From NCBI GenBank assembly GCA_030445275.1, contig JAUCSE010000022.1:124001-188000 (forward strand): 64,000 nt of DNA. Reading direction: 5' to 3'. The position numbers were made by a program, and so were the translations under genes. The DNA is from Mucilaginibacter sp. GTDB taxonomy: Bacteria > Bacteroidota > Bacteroidia > Sphingobacteriales > Sphingobacteriaceae. The notes under the pieces were generated by a model, which ran no database searches, was not told the origin of the DNA, and saw only the letters and a program-made list of their open reading frames with translations. Below, in pieces: positions 55,264-64,000 of the stretch. Position 1 is the first letter of the stretch, and each line of letters opens with the position of its first letter.

Positions 55264-58200
55264 ATGAAACAACTTAAACTTTTCTTTATCCTGCAAAAAC
55301 TGTACATGCTTTTACTGATTCTGCTTTTTGCGGTAACAGTAAAGGCACAGGTAAACCAGCCAGATCAGTACAATTTTGACAAAAAACGCATTAGTATACA
55401 AGCCATTGTAAATACGCTTAAAGGTAAATATGGCTACAAGGTATCATTTGATGCCGATGTAAATATGAGCAGCCTGGTTAATTTACCTGAGGAAAAACTG
55501 CAATTTGACAAACTCGTAACTATACTGCAGCAACAGGCAGGTATTGGGCTTAAAAATATTGATGGTAACCTGGTTATTAAAAAGCTGGACATGATCATTG
55601 TTAGCGGTAAAGTGATATCGGTTGATGATAAACTGCCGCTTGTCGGGGTTACCATAAGCGATCAGGCAAAAAAGCTATTGATGTTCAGTAACGCTGATGG
55701 CAGGTTTTCTGTTTTGATACCAGATGGAAGTACCCTGAATTTTTCTACAGTAGGTTATGCCACCCAAAGTCAGGTGTTTAATAAAACTACCACGGGTGCA
55801 ACTATTACATTAAGCATGGCAAACTCCCAGTTGAATGAAGTTATAGTTACCGCTTTGGGTATTAAGCGTGATGTGAAGGCACTGGGATATTCTGCTACCG
55901 ATATAAAAAACGAACAACTTACCGATGCACTTTCCAGTAACTGGACAGATGCACTTTCGGGTAAAGTTGCCGGCTTAAATCTTATCCGCTCAAACAGCGG
56001 GCCCACCGGGTCAAACAAAATTATTCTGCGTGGCGAAAATAACCTTACCGGCGATAACGAGGCCCTGATAGTTGTGGATGGTGTGGTGATCAACAACGGT
56101 AGCGGGCGACGAACTGCAATTGGCGGTGAGGCGGTTTATGGGACTGGTAGTGATAACATGCCCGCAGATTATGGCAGCAGCATCAATGACATCAATCCCG
56201 AGGATATTGAAAGTGTTTCTGTGCTGAAAGGTCCCGGCGCTGCCGCTTTATATGGCCAGCGGGGTGCTAATGGTGCCGTTATAATCACCACAAAATCGGG
56301 CAGCTCCAAAAGGAAAGGTTTGGGTATAACCTTTAACTCCAATGCATCCATAGAAAAAATTAACCGCTGGCCCGATCTGCAGTACGAATACGGACAGGGG
56401 CTTGCCGGCGCATCTTATTATTCTTATGGCGCCGGGTCCGATGGTGCCAGTACCAGCGGTACAAGTTCAGCATACGGGCCACGGTTTGACGGGCAAATGT
56501 TTTATCAGTTTGATCCAATAACCCAAAAACAATCAACCGTCAGAACGCCCTGGGTGCCTTATAAAAACCAGACCCGCGATTTTTTTGACACCGGCCAAAC
56601 GTTTACCAACTCCGTAAGCATTGATGGAGGAACAGATAAAACCATTGCCCGTTTTTCTGTAACCAATGTAAACAACAAATGGATAGTGCCCAACACCGGT
56701 TATGGGCGCAATTCGGTTGCCCTATCAGTAAACTCAAAGATCAATGATAAACTGACGATAAGCTCAAAGGTAAACTATCAGAACAAATTCAGCGATAATT
56801 TACCCGGAGCTGGTTATGGTAACCAATCGCTCATGTACTGGTATATTTTTTGGCAGCCAAGCGCCGATCTGAACTGGCTGAAGAACTATTGGAAAAACGG
56901 GCAAACCGACCGGGTTATCGAATATCCGTTCAGCTCATTTCCTGAAAACCCTTACGCGGTATCCTATGAGTTTATCAACAAGTCAAGCCGCAATGCGGTA
57001 ACCGGCAATGTTCAGGCCACTTATAACATAACCAAGGAGTTAAGCCTGCAGTTAAGAACATCACTGGATATGGGATACGAGCAGCGCGCCCAGGAACGTC
57101 CTTATGATGCCGGAACAAAATACCCTAAGGGTTCTTATCGTACTCAAAATATTTTTTCGGAAGAAGCAAGCGGCGATTTCCTGTTGAGATATAACAAGAA
57201 GGTAAGTAAGGATGTTACCATAACCGGTACCGCCGGGGGCAGTATGCTTAAAAATACATACCGGATAGATGAGGTAAGGGCCGATTCATTGAATATCCCC
57301 GGTGTATACTCCATGGCCAATGCCGCCGGTACGCTGATTGCCTTACCCTATAGCAGCAAATATTCCATAAACAGTTTTTATGGTTTAATATCTACCAGTT
57401 ATAAAAACTTTCTGTATGTAGATATTACGGGCCGCCAGGATTGGAATAGTGTTTTGGCAACGCCCCAACGAACCGATAAGGTAGGGTTCTTTTATCCATC
57501 GGCAAGTGCCAGCTTTATTTTATCCGATGCTTTTAAACTGCCCGAAACCATCAGCTTTGCTAAGGTAAGGCTATCAGCCTCAAGTGTGGGTAGCGGGAGC
57601 ACGGTACCTTATAGAACATCCTATGCTTATAATTCGGCAGGAAATACTTATCCGGGAGGGGCGCAAAACCCCACTACGCTGCCCGATGTGAATTTGGAAC
57701 CACTCCGGACTACCACCTATGAAGTTGGCTCAAATGTGCAGTTTTTTAAGAATCGTTTGGGCTTTGATCTGGCATTATATTCGGGAGTTACCAAAAATCA
57801 GATCCTTAACCGGGTTGTTGATGCATCGTCAGGCTACAGTAGGGCTGTTATTAACATTGGGAAGGTAGCTAATAAAGGTATAGAGTTAGCTGTAAATGGC
57901 AGCCCTATATCACACCCTAAGGGAGGATTTAACTGGACAACCAATATTATATTCTCGGCCAATCGCAATAAGATAAAAGAGCTGTCAGATAGCTCGGTTG
58001 TTTTGCAAAACGGTCCAACAGGCGGAGGCCAGATTGTGGCCAAGGTTGGCGGAAGTATGGGTGACCTGTACGGACGAGGCTATCAGCGTGCTCCTGGTGG
58101 GCAGGTAGTTTTTGATCCTAAAACAGGTGTGGCACTCATTTCGCCCGACCTGGTATACCTGGGCAATACATCGCCCAAATGGAAACTGGGCTTCAGCAAT

Positions 58201-58710
58201 GATTTTAAATACAAGCAGTTTCATTTTAGTATACTATTTGACGCGCAGTATGGCGCTGTAGCTTATTCCCTTACATCCTATAAATTGGCCGAACAGGGTA
58301 AAACCACCAATACGCTACCAGGCCGGTACAACGGCATCATCGGGAATGGCGTGGTGCAAAATGCCGACGGAACGTATCGCAAAAATGATGTGATTGCCTC
58401 TGATATCGACCAGTATTATCAATCCAATTTTGGCGCAAATAATGCAGAAGGTGCTACCTACAGCACCAATTTCATTAAGCTTAGGGAGGCCAGGTTTGAT
58501 TATACGCTTCCTCCAAGGTTAACCTCCAGATTAGGTATACAGCGGGCAACTATTGGCGTTTACGGTCGTGATCTTTTCATATGGACAAAATGGCCGGGCT
58601 TTGATCCGGAGTTTGGAACGCTTAGCGGCTCTGATATTACGCAAGGGTTCGAGATTGGGCAGTTTCCTTCAACCAGAACCATGGGTGTTAACCTTGTTAT
58701 TTCACTTTAA
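55264..58710 (+). CDS. SusC-family TonB-dependent transporter with STN domain
   Basis: I place the start at the ATG at 55264 (MKQLKLFFILQKLYMLLLIL); a TTG two codons earlier is in frame but unneeded. The 1148-residue protein has a signal peptide and an STN domain (about 40-105; KRISIQAIVNTLKGKYGYKV). A CarboxypepD_reg-like domain follows, then a plug (LNEVIVTALGIKRDVKALGY, LIVVDGVVINNGSG, GPGAAALYGQRGANGAVIITT) and a barrel ending in RTMGVNLVISL. Downstream phospholipase-like and lipoprotein genes suggest a phosphate-ester or lipid-derived ligand, but this is a weak inference. Confidence 0.95.
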   Translation: MKQLKLFFILQKLYMLLLILLFAVTVKAQVNQPDQYNFDKKRISIQAIVNTLKGKYGYKVSFDADVNMSSLVNLPEEKLQFDKLVTILQQQAGIGLKNIDGNLVIKKLDMIIVSGKVISVDDKLPLVGVTISDQAKKLLMFSNADGRFSVLIPDGSTLNFSTVGYATQSQVFNKTTTGATITLSMANSQLNEVIVTALGIKRDVKALGYSATDIKNEQLTDALSSNWTDALSGKVAGLNLIRSNSGPTGSNKIILRGENNLTGDNEALIVVDGVVINNGSGRRTAIGGEAVYGTGSDNMPADYGSSINDINPEDIESVSVLKGPGAAALYGQRGANGAVIITTKSGSSKRKGLGITFNSNASIEKINRWPDLQYEYGQGLAGASYYSYGAGSDGASTSGTSSAYGPRFDGQMFYQFDPITQKQSTVRTPWVPYKNQTRDFFDTGQTFTNSVSIDGGTDKTIARFSVTNVNNKWIVPNTGYGRNSVALSVNSKINDKLTISSKVNYQNKFSDNLPGAGYGNQSLMYWYIFWQPSADLNWLKNYWKNGQTDRVIEYPFSSFPENPYAVSYEFINKSSRNAVTGNVQATYNITKELSLQLRTSLDMGYEQRAQERPYDAGTKYPKGSYRTQNIFSEEASGDFLLRYNKKVSKDVTITGTAGGSMLKNTYRIDEVRADSLNIPGVYSMANAAGTLIALPYSSKYSINSFYGLISTSYKNFLYVDITGRQDWNSVLATPQRTDKVGFFYPSASASFILSDAFKLPETISFAKVRLSASSVGSGSTVPYRTSYAYNSAGNTYPGGAQNPTTLPDVNLEPLRTTTYEVGSNVQFFKNRLGFDLALYSGVTKNQILNRVVDASSGYSRAVINIGKVANKGIELAVNGSPISHPKGGFNWTTNIIFSANRNKIKELSDSSVVLQNGPTGGGQIVAKVGGSMGDLYGRGYQRAPGGQVVFDPKTGVALISPDLVYLGNTSPKWKLGFSNDFKYKQFHFSILFDAQYGAVAYSLTSYKLAEQGKTTNTLPGRYNGIIGNGVVQNADGTYRKNDVIASDIDQYYQSNFGANNAEGATYSTNFIKLREARFDYTLPPRLTSRLGIQRATIGVYGRDLFIWTKWPGFDPEFGTLSGSDITQGFEIGQFPSTRTMGVNLVISL

Positions 58711-58722
58711 TCAGCTACAAAA

Positions 58723-60222
58723 ATGAAAAGAAATATTTATAAGATCATAGGTGCTGTAATACTGTTTGCAGTGATACAGTCATCCTGTAAAAAAGATTTT
58801 GAAAAAACAAATACAGACCCCAATACCTCACCTACAGTGCAGCCAAAGCAATTGCTGGCACCAGCCCTGGTTAATACCTTAGCCACCAATATGCTGCGCA
58901 GCCGCACTTTTAATAATGAGCTGATGCAGGTTACGGTAAATCAAAGTGACTCTGAGGGGCAGGTTTTCAGGTATGATATTAAAAACACCTGGGGCGATTA
59001 TACGTGGAACAACTGGTACCTGCAGCTAACAAATTTTAAGTCGATATATACCATAGCCAGCGATCCGCTTACGGTGGATAAAGGGTACCAGGGTATCTCC
59101 CTGATCTGCCAGGCGTGGATCTATTCTATGCTTACAGATACTTATGGCGATGTGCCTTATTCACAGTCAAACCAGGGGAGGAACGAGAATTTTACACCCG
59201 CGTTTGATAAGCAGAAGGATATATACCAGGGAATATTTAAACAACTGGAAGACGCGAATACCGTGCTTTCTACAGCTGTTAACGTCCCCGGTGCAAGCGA
59301 CCCTATTTTTCAGGGAAATGTAGGCTTGTGGCGCAAATTCGGCAATTCATTATACCTGAGATTATTGATGCGCATATCAGGTAAGACAGAGGTAGCTGCT
59401 GATTGTATCGCGAAAATTAAGGACATCGTTGATAATAACGCTTCCACATATCCTATTATGGCTAGCAATACGGAATCTGCAGTCTTAAAATGGACAGGGA
59501 GCGGTTATCTGACCTCGCCGTTTATTGCAGGCGTACGGGCGCAGGACTGGACCGCGCCATCTTTGTGTTCCTTTTTTATTGATAATTTAACCAAATGGGC
59601 CGATCCGCGCTTATACCAGTTGAGTTGGTCAATTGCTACCAATAACGGTGGTTATGTGGGCGTACCGAGCGGTTATGCTCCGGGTAATGCACCTGTAAAA
59701 AAATCATACTTCATCTCAACCAGTACAACCGCAACGGTAAAAACACTGATGACCGAGCCATTAATGGGCAACATCATGAATTATGCCGAGCTGCAGTTTT
59801 TGCTGGCTGAGGCGGCCGCCAAAGGCTGGATATCAACACCTGCTAAAACCTATTATGATAGCGGGGTAATTAATGCCATCACCTTTTGGTTGCCTAACTA
59901 TATGGTTCCTGTAGCTGATTATGAAAAAACAGCTGATATTGAATGGGATGACAGCCTACCCCTTGATCAAAAAATGGAGATGATACACGTGCAAAAATAC
60001 TATACCATTTTCTGGACCGATTTTGAGCAGTGGTTTGAGTATCGTCGTACCGGTCACCCAATATTGCCAAAGGGGGCAGGGTTACTTAATGGCGGTGTAA
60101 TGCCGGCGCGCATAACCTACCCGGTGTATGTGCAATCTGCCAATCCTACAAACTATAAAACGGCTGTTGCATCGCAGGGAGCCGATTTAATAAACACCCA
60201 GGTTTGGTGGCAAAAACCATAA
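58723..60222 (+). CDS. SusD-family lipoprotein
   Basis: This 499-residue lipoprotein has lipobox QSSC (Cys about residue 22) and belongs to the SusD-like_2 type: NTDPNTSPTVQPKQLLAPAL, SLICQAWIYSMLTDTYGDVP, YAELQFLLAEAAAKGW and FEQWFEYRRTGHPILP. It partners the SusC encoded 12 nt upstream. Like the SusD at 30472-32007, it lacks the PIPLxEI ending of glycan-binding SusD proteins, in line with a non-polysaccharide ligand. Confidence 0.93.
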   Translation: MKRNIYKIIGAVILFAVIQSSCKKDFEKTNTDPNTSPTVQPKQLLAPALVNTLATNMLRSRTFNNELMQVTVNQSDSEGQVFRYDIKNTWGDYTWNNWYLQLTNFKSIYTIASDPLTVDKGYQGISLICQAWIYSMLTDTYGDVPYSQSNQGRNENFTPAFDKQKDIYQGIFKQLEDANTVLSTAVNVPGASDPIFQGNVGLWRKFGNSLYLRLLMRISGKTEVAADCIAKIKDIVDNNASTYPIMASNTESAVLKWTGSGYLTSPFIAGVRAQDWTAPSLCSFFIDNLTKWADPRLYQLSWSIATNNGGYVGVPSGYAPGNAPVKKSYFISTSTTATVKTLMTEPLMGNIMNYAELQFLLAEAAAKGWISTPAKTYYDSGVINAITFWLPNYMVPVADYEKTADIEWDDSLPLDQKMEMIHVQKYYTIFWTDFEQWFEYRRTGHPILPKGAGLLNGGVMPARITYPVYVQSANPTNYKTAVASQGADLINTQVWWQKP

Positions 60223-60261
60223 TAGTTTAACAGTATAATTTATCATGATATAAATTAAGAA

Positions 60262-61797
60262 ATGAAAAAGATATTATTTTATATGTTCCTTCTGCTTTCA
60301 TCAGCAGGTATTTGGTCGGGCTGTACCAAGAAGAATAATTATCCGGGTGGAGAGGTGAGCTCCATTATTGCCATTACCGATGTAAGAATCATATATAAAG
60401 GTGAGGATGTAAAGCTTGATGCCAAAAATATGTTTGGCGCGCATCAAATAGTGGGTACTGTAATCTCTGATCATTCGGGTGGTAACATGCCGGCTGGTTT
60501 ACTGGTGGTACAAAACAACCGCCGTACCAGGCTGAGGGGTATATCCATACCATTGGGCGCGATTGCCGCCAGTTATGCTCCCGGCGATTCGGTAATGATT
60601 GATGTGGCGGGCGGGGTTTTGAAAAAAGTTGACGGTATACTGGAGATAACCGGTATCGCTGCCAGCGCTGTTACCAAAGTTTCATCAGGAAACGCCCTGA
60701 TTGGACAAAGGGTAACTACCGGCGCTATTGTGGCTAATCCGGGTAATTATGAAAGTACATTGGTTACGGTGGTTAAAGGTGGGTTTGACCCACTGCCTGC
60801 ACCTACTGATCAGTACACAGGCGACAAGGTTGTAAATGATGGTTTTGGCACCGTTACCCTGCACACAGAAACGGCGGCAACATTTGCTGATAAAACGCTG
60901 CCGCTTAATGCCAATTTTACGGGGGTGATTTTCAATACTACCAATCAGGATAGTAGCAAGGTGCCCCAGTTACGTATGCGTAGTATTAATGATGTGAGGG
61001 AACTGCCTTTTGAAGTGATGCCAATGATCATTAGTGGTTTTTATGCCGATCCTCCGGGTACCGATGCCAATTATGAATATGTGCAATTGTTAGCTACCAG
61101 GGATATTGATTTTGCTGCAGAGAATTTTACGCTGGTTACCACAAACAACGCTGGTGCTTCCACACCGTCGGGTTTCCCTACAAAAGGTTGGGCAACTGGC
61201 GATCTGAGAACCTATAAGCTTGAAATTACATCGGGCAAGGTAAGCAAGGGTACCTATTTTTATGTGGGCGGAACGGGTAAGAAAATTGCGGGTTCGGCAT
61301 CAACCAGTATAAGTTCATCAAACTGGGTAAAGGCATTGAATTACTCCACTACTAACAGTCCTAACTTTAGCACAGCTATTCCGGCAACATTTGGCACTAA
61401 GACAAGCAATTTGCTGGCCAACAGTGGTAATGCCTCGGGTATAGCCGTTTTTGCCGGAACCAATATTACAGAAACCAGCCGGCCGGTTGATGTGATATTT
61501 GTAACGAGCGGGGGAAGTATATACGATCCTGGTGCAAAAGTTGGATATACGATAACCAATACCGATTTTTATGATCTGAAGGACCCGATCACCCTGGTTG
61601 ATCAGCCTTTTTACAGACAGGGTACCAATACGCTTTTCTTTCCATATCCTGCTGCCGCCAATTATGCCATGCTTGGCGGAGTGTATAACCAAGCAGTAGG
61701 TAAATGGACGGCGGTAAGGACATTGGTTAATTTACCATTAACAAACGCTGCGATATTAACAGATATAGAGGGAACCGGTGCTACAAAACTTAAATAA
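60262..61797 (+). CDS. surface lipoprotein with DUF5689-like domain
   Basis: The 511-residue protein has a lipoprotein signal with lipobox WSGC (Cys about residue 21). The N-terminal half (IAITDVRIIYKGEDVKLDA, GTVISDHSGGNMPAGLLVVQ) is an OB-like DUF5689-type domain common in Bacteroidota lipoproteins encoded after SusCD pairs. The second half (PMIISGFYADPPGTDANYEY) resembles a lamin-tail-like beta domain. No catalytic residues are evident. It probably adds a surface binding function to the locus. It lies 39 nt after the SusD gene, and a palindromic repeat separates it from the next gene. Confidence 0.8.
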   Translation: MKKILFYMFLLLSSAGIWSGCTKKNNYPGGEVSSIIAITDVRIIYKGEDVKLDAKNMFGAHQIVGTVISDHSGGNMPAGLLVVQNNRRTRLRGISIPLGAIAASYAPGDSVMIDVAGGVLKKVDGILEITGIAASAVTKVSSGNALIGQRVTTGAIVANPGNYESTLVTVVKGGFDPLPAPTDQYTGDKVVNDGFGTVTLHTETAATFADKTLPLNANFTGVIFNTTNQDSSKVPQLRMRSINDVRELPFEVMPMIISGFYADPPGTDANYEYVQLLATRDIDFAAENFTLVTTNNAGASTPSGFPTKGWATGDLRTYKLEITSGKVSKGTYFYVGGTGKKIAGSASTSISSSNWVKALNYSTTNSPNFSTAIPATFGTKTSNLLANSGNASGIAVFAGTNITETSRPVDVIFVTSGGSIYDPGAKVGYTITNTDFYDLKDPITLVDQPFYRQGTNTLFFPYPAAANYAMLGGVYNQAVGKWTAVRTLVNLPLTNAAILTDIEGTGATKLK

Positions 61798-61862
61798 AAG
61801 ATAATAGTATGTTTAGTGATTTAACATTTCAAAATGTAATCTTTAACCAAACTTAATACCGC

Positions 61863-61957
61863 TGTCATTTCGAACGATTTGAGAAATCTTATACTACCCG
61901 CAATGTCCGACTTGCATACCGTATAAGATTTCTCCTCGTACCTCGTTCGAAATGACA
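61863..61957. repeat. palindromic repeat element, copy 2
   Basis: Outer arms TGTCATTTCGAACGA (61863-61877) and TCGTTCGAAATGACA (61943-61957) and inner arms GAGAAATCTTATAC (61881-61894) and GTATAAGATTTCTC (61921-61934) are all perfect inverted repeats. The arms match copy 1 while the loop differs. In RNA it would form a long hairpin in the gap before the phospholipase-like gene. Confidence 0.85.
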
Positions 61958-62017
61958 ATATTTTTATAAGTTGAAGAGAGTTAAAAATTGATTTAAAAAA
62001 AACAATAAAATTATAAA

Positions 62018-64000
62018 ATGAATTCACGCAGAGATTTTTTAAAAAAGGCAGCCCTGTTATCAGGCGGTGCTGCCATGATGAATTTATTACCGCCAGCTAT
62101 ACAAAAAGCGATGGCTATCAATCCGGAGCTGGGCAGTACCTATCTTGATGCGGAGCACATTGTGATACTCATGCAGGAAAACCGTTCTTTTGATCATTGT
62201 TTTGGATCATTGCAGGGCGTAAGGGGCTATAATGACCCGAGGGCAATCCGCCTGCCTGATCAAAAGCCGGTATGGCTGCAAACAGATGCCATAGGCAATA
62301 CCTATTCGCCTTTCAGGCTGGATATCAAAGATACCAAGGTTACCTGGATGGGTTCACTACCACACTCGCGTGCAAGCCAGGTTGATGCCAATAACCTGGG
62401 TAAATATGATCAGTGGATCCTCGCAAAAAAATCAAGTAATAAAAGTTATGCGGATATGCCGCTAACGCTGGGCTATTACTCCCGCGAAGATCTGCCGTTT
62501 AATTATGGCATGGCTGATGCCTTTACCGTATGCGATCAGAATTTTTGCTCGGCCATGACCAGCACTACACCAAACCGCTCCTTTTTCTGGACCGGTAAAA
62601 TTACCCATGAGCAGGACGGCATCCCTAAGACAAATATCCGTAATAACGACTTTAGCTATGGCGATATGCCCTGGGAAACGTTCCCTGAATTGTTGGAGCA
62701 TAACAACATTCCCTGGAAATTTTACCAGAACGATCTGAGCTGCGGCGGTGGTTTTCAAAGGGAGGAAAGAGCCTGGCTGGCCAATTTTGGCTGTAACCTG
62801 CTGGAGTTTTTTAAAGTATATAATGTTAAATTTTCTGAAAGGTATATCACCAACCTGCAAAAACAGGTACAGGAACTGCCTGATCAGATCAATAAACTGC
62901 AGGAAAAAACACCATCTGATGAGCTGACTGCAACAAAGGTAAAGGAAAGTATCAGGAAAAAGCAGGAGGTACTTGACGATGCCCGCAGCGAATTAAGTAA
63001 ATGGAATAAGGAAAGCTATGAGAAGCTGCCCGAAACGGCCAAAAGTCTTTACCGCAGGGCCTTTGTCATCAATTCAGGCGATCCTGATTTTCGGAGTATT
63101 GCCGAGCTTACCTATGCTGATAACGGCAAGGAACGTAAGGTAACCGTTCCCAAGGGGGATTTGATGCATCAGTTCAGGGAAGATGTAAACAGTGGTAAAT
63201 TGCCTACAGTTTCATGGCTGGCTGGTCCCGAGAATTTTTCAGATCATCCAACCGCGCCCTGGTACGGGGCCTGGTATGTGTCTGAAGTATTGGATATCCT
63301 GACCAAGAACCCGGAGGTATGGAAAAAGACCATCTTTATTGTTACTTACGATGAAAACGACGGTTACTTTGATCATATTCCCCCTTTTTCAATTCCTGAC
63401 AATAAGATCCCCGGAACCGGAAAATGCTCTGCCGGAATTGAAACGGAAATAGAACATGTACGCCTGGAAAACGAACTTAAACAGGGCATCCCTAAAAACC
63501 AGGCCCGTGAAGGCGCGATTGGTCTAGGGTTCCGGGTGCCTATGCTGATTGCTTCGCCATGGAGCAGGGGTGGTAAGGTATGTTCAGAGGTTTTTGATCA
63601 TACATCAACTTTGCAGTTCCTGGAAGGGTTTGTAAATAAGAAATATGGAAAAAATATCAAGCTGAACAATATCAGCGAGTGGCGACGCACTATTTGTGGC
63701 GATCTGAGCTCGGCATTCAGTCCGTATAATGGTGCCCAATTAGAGAAAATACCCTTCCTGGACAGGAATAAGAATGTGGAAACCATTTATAACGCCAAAT
63801 TTAAACAGGAGCCATCCACATTTAAAAAGCTGTCTGCAGACGAGATTAAACAGATCAGCGCGAAGCCTGCTATCATCGCCCTGCAGGAAAAAGGAGTGCG
63901 CCCATCCTGTGCGCTACCTTATGAATTGTATACCGGCGGTGCTTTGAGTGCCGACAAAAAAAGCTTTGAAATAAAGTTTGCCGCAGGCAATGAAGTCTTC
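62018..64000 (+). CDS. phospholipase C / acid-phosphatase-family phosphoesterase (3' end outside window)
   Basis: 661 residues are visible and the frame runs off the window. A twin-arginine signal (MNSRRDFLKKAALLSGGAAM) precedes a phosphoesterase domain of the phosphocholine-specific phospholipase C/AcpA type. Metal-binding Glu54-Asn55 occurs in HIVILMQENRSFDHCFG, the likely nucleophile Thr in SAMTSTTPNRSFFWTG, and Asp/Glu/Asp in YDENDGYFDHIPPF. A charged helical insert (about 270-340) separates catalytic parts. Family members run to about 830 residues, so some 170 residues probably remain. It would release phosphate or head-groups from phospholipids in the periplasm. It is the probable enzyme of the third SusCD locus. 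Confidence 0.92.
   Translation, partial: MNSRRDFLKKAALLSGGAAMMNLLPPAIQKAMAINPELGSTYLDAEHIVILMQENRSFDHCFGSLQGVRGYNDPRAIRLPDQKPVWLQTDAIGNTYSPFRLDIKDTKVTWMGSLPHSRASQVDANNLGKYDQWILAKKSSNKSYADMPLTLGYYSREDLPFNYGMADAFTVCDQNFCSAMTSTTPNRSFFWTGKITHEQDGIPKTNIRNNDFSYGDMPWETFPELLEHNNIPWKFYQNDLSCGGGFQREERAWLANFGCNLLEFFKVYNVKFSERYITNLQKQVQELPDQINKLQEKTPSDELTATKVKESIRKKQEVLDDARSELSKWNKESYEKLPETAKSLYRRAFVINSGDPDFRSIAELTYADNGKERKVTVPKGDLMHQFREDVNSGKLPTVSWLAGPENFSDHPTAPWYGAWYVSEVLDILTKNPEVWKKTIFIVTYDENDGYFDHIPPFSIPDNKIPGTGKCSAGIETEIEHVRLENELKQGIPKNQAREGAIGLGFRVPMLIASPWSRGGKVCSEVFDHTSTLQFLEGFVNKKYGKNIKLNNISEWRRTICGDLSSAFSPYNGAQLEKIPFLDRNKNVETIYNAKFKQEPSTFKKLSADEIKQISAKPAIIALQEKGVRPSCALPYELYTGGALSADKKSFEIKFAAGNEVF

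Noticed and set aside
62462..62860. Minus-strand 132-codon frame near the right end
   Set aside because: The plus strand here encodes the conserved phosphoesterase domain in an open frame from 62018 to the window end.

Overview
The window comes from a Bacteroidota genome, most likely the family Sphingobacteriaceae (Mucilaginibacter/Pedobacter-like). The reasons are three SusC/SusD pairs, two FecI-type sigma/FecR anti-sigma pairs, a hybrid two-component regulator with an AraC output domain, a type IX secretion (T9SS) sorting domain with a PorP/SprF partner, near-absent Shine-Dalgarno sequences, and a few exact TAnnTTTG -7 boxes. The genus is an inference. No rRNA, tRNA, CRISPR array or intact insertion sequence was seen.

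Layout. 1-6464: an RND efflux operon (TolC partial, adaptor, pump) and an outer-membrane-type protein. 6493-7975: decayed DNA holding a sigma-factor half, a quinone-oxidoreductase tail and a broken monooxygenase-like frame. 7976-18095: a compact cluster of a phage-collar-domain protein, a formyltransferase, a 2515-residue MBG-repeat surface protein with a T9SS type B C-terminus, and a PorP/SprF protein. 18295-24970: a small uncharacterised protein, a gamma-glutamyltransferase, an M1-like peptidase, an AraC remnant, an SDR oxidoreductase and a Crp/Fnr regulator. 25190-37179: a sigma/anti-sigma/SusC/SusD locus followed by RidA, a SelA-like PLP enzyme, an amidohydrolase, an RraA-like aldolase and a BASS transporter. 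37310-39285: an MGT-type glycosyltransferase and an SGNH hydrolase. 39359-53114 (minus strand): a polysaccharide-utilisation locus with hybrid regulator, SusC, SusD, GH2 and GH35 beta-galactosidases. 53484-64000: a third SusCD locus with sigma, FecR, SusC, SusD, a DUF5689-like lipoprotein and a phospholipase C/acid-phosphatase-like enzyme cut by the window end.

How the genes work together. The two FecI/FecR loci each have a SusC with an N-terminal STN signalling domain, while the SusC next to the hybrid regulator lacks it, so each transporter matches its regulatory route. The most unusual locus is 25190-37179. It encodes no glycoside hydrolase, and all four of its enzymes carry export signals (two twin-arginine, two Sec). 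This suggests a largely periplasmic catabolic route for a small amide- or amino-containing compound, ending in import of a carboxylate by the BASS carrier. The second candidate system is the 7976-18095 cluster, where a collar-type protein and a formyltransferase sit in front of an SprB/SprF-like adhesin and secretion pair.

Small-scale structure includes two copies of a roughly 100-bp palindromic repeat (54088-54193 and 61863-61957), nine 77-residue tandem repeats in the adhesin, several long perfect hairpin terminators, and intercistronic hairpins that may set gene dosage. Functions are read from motifs and family knowledge. No database search was possible.
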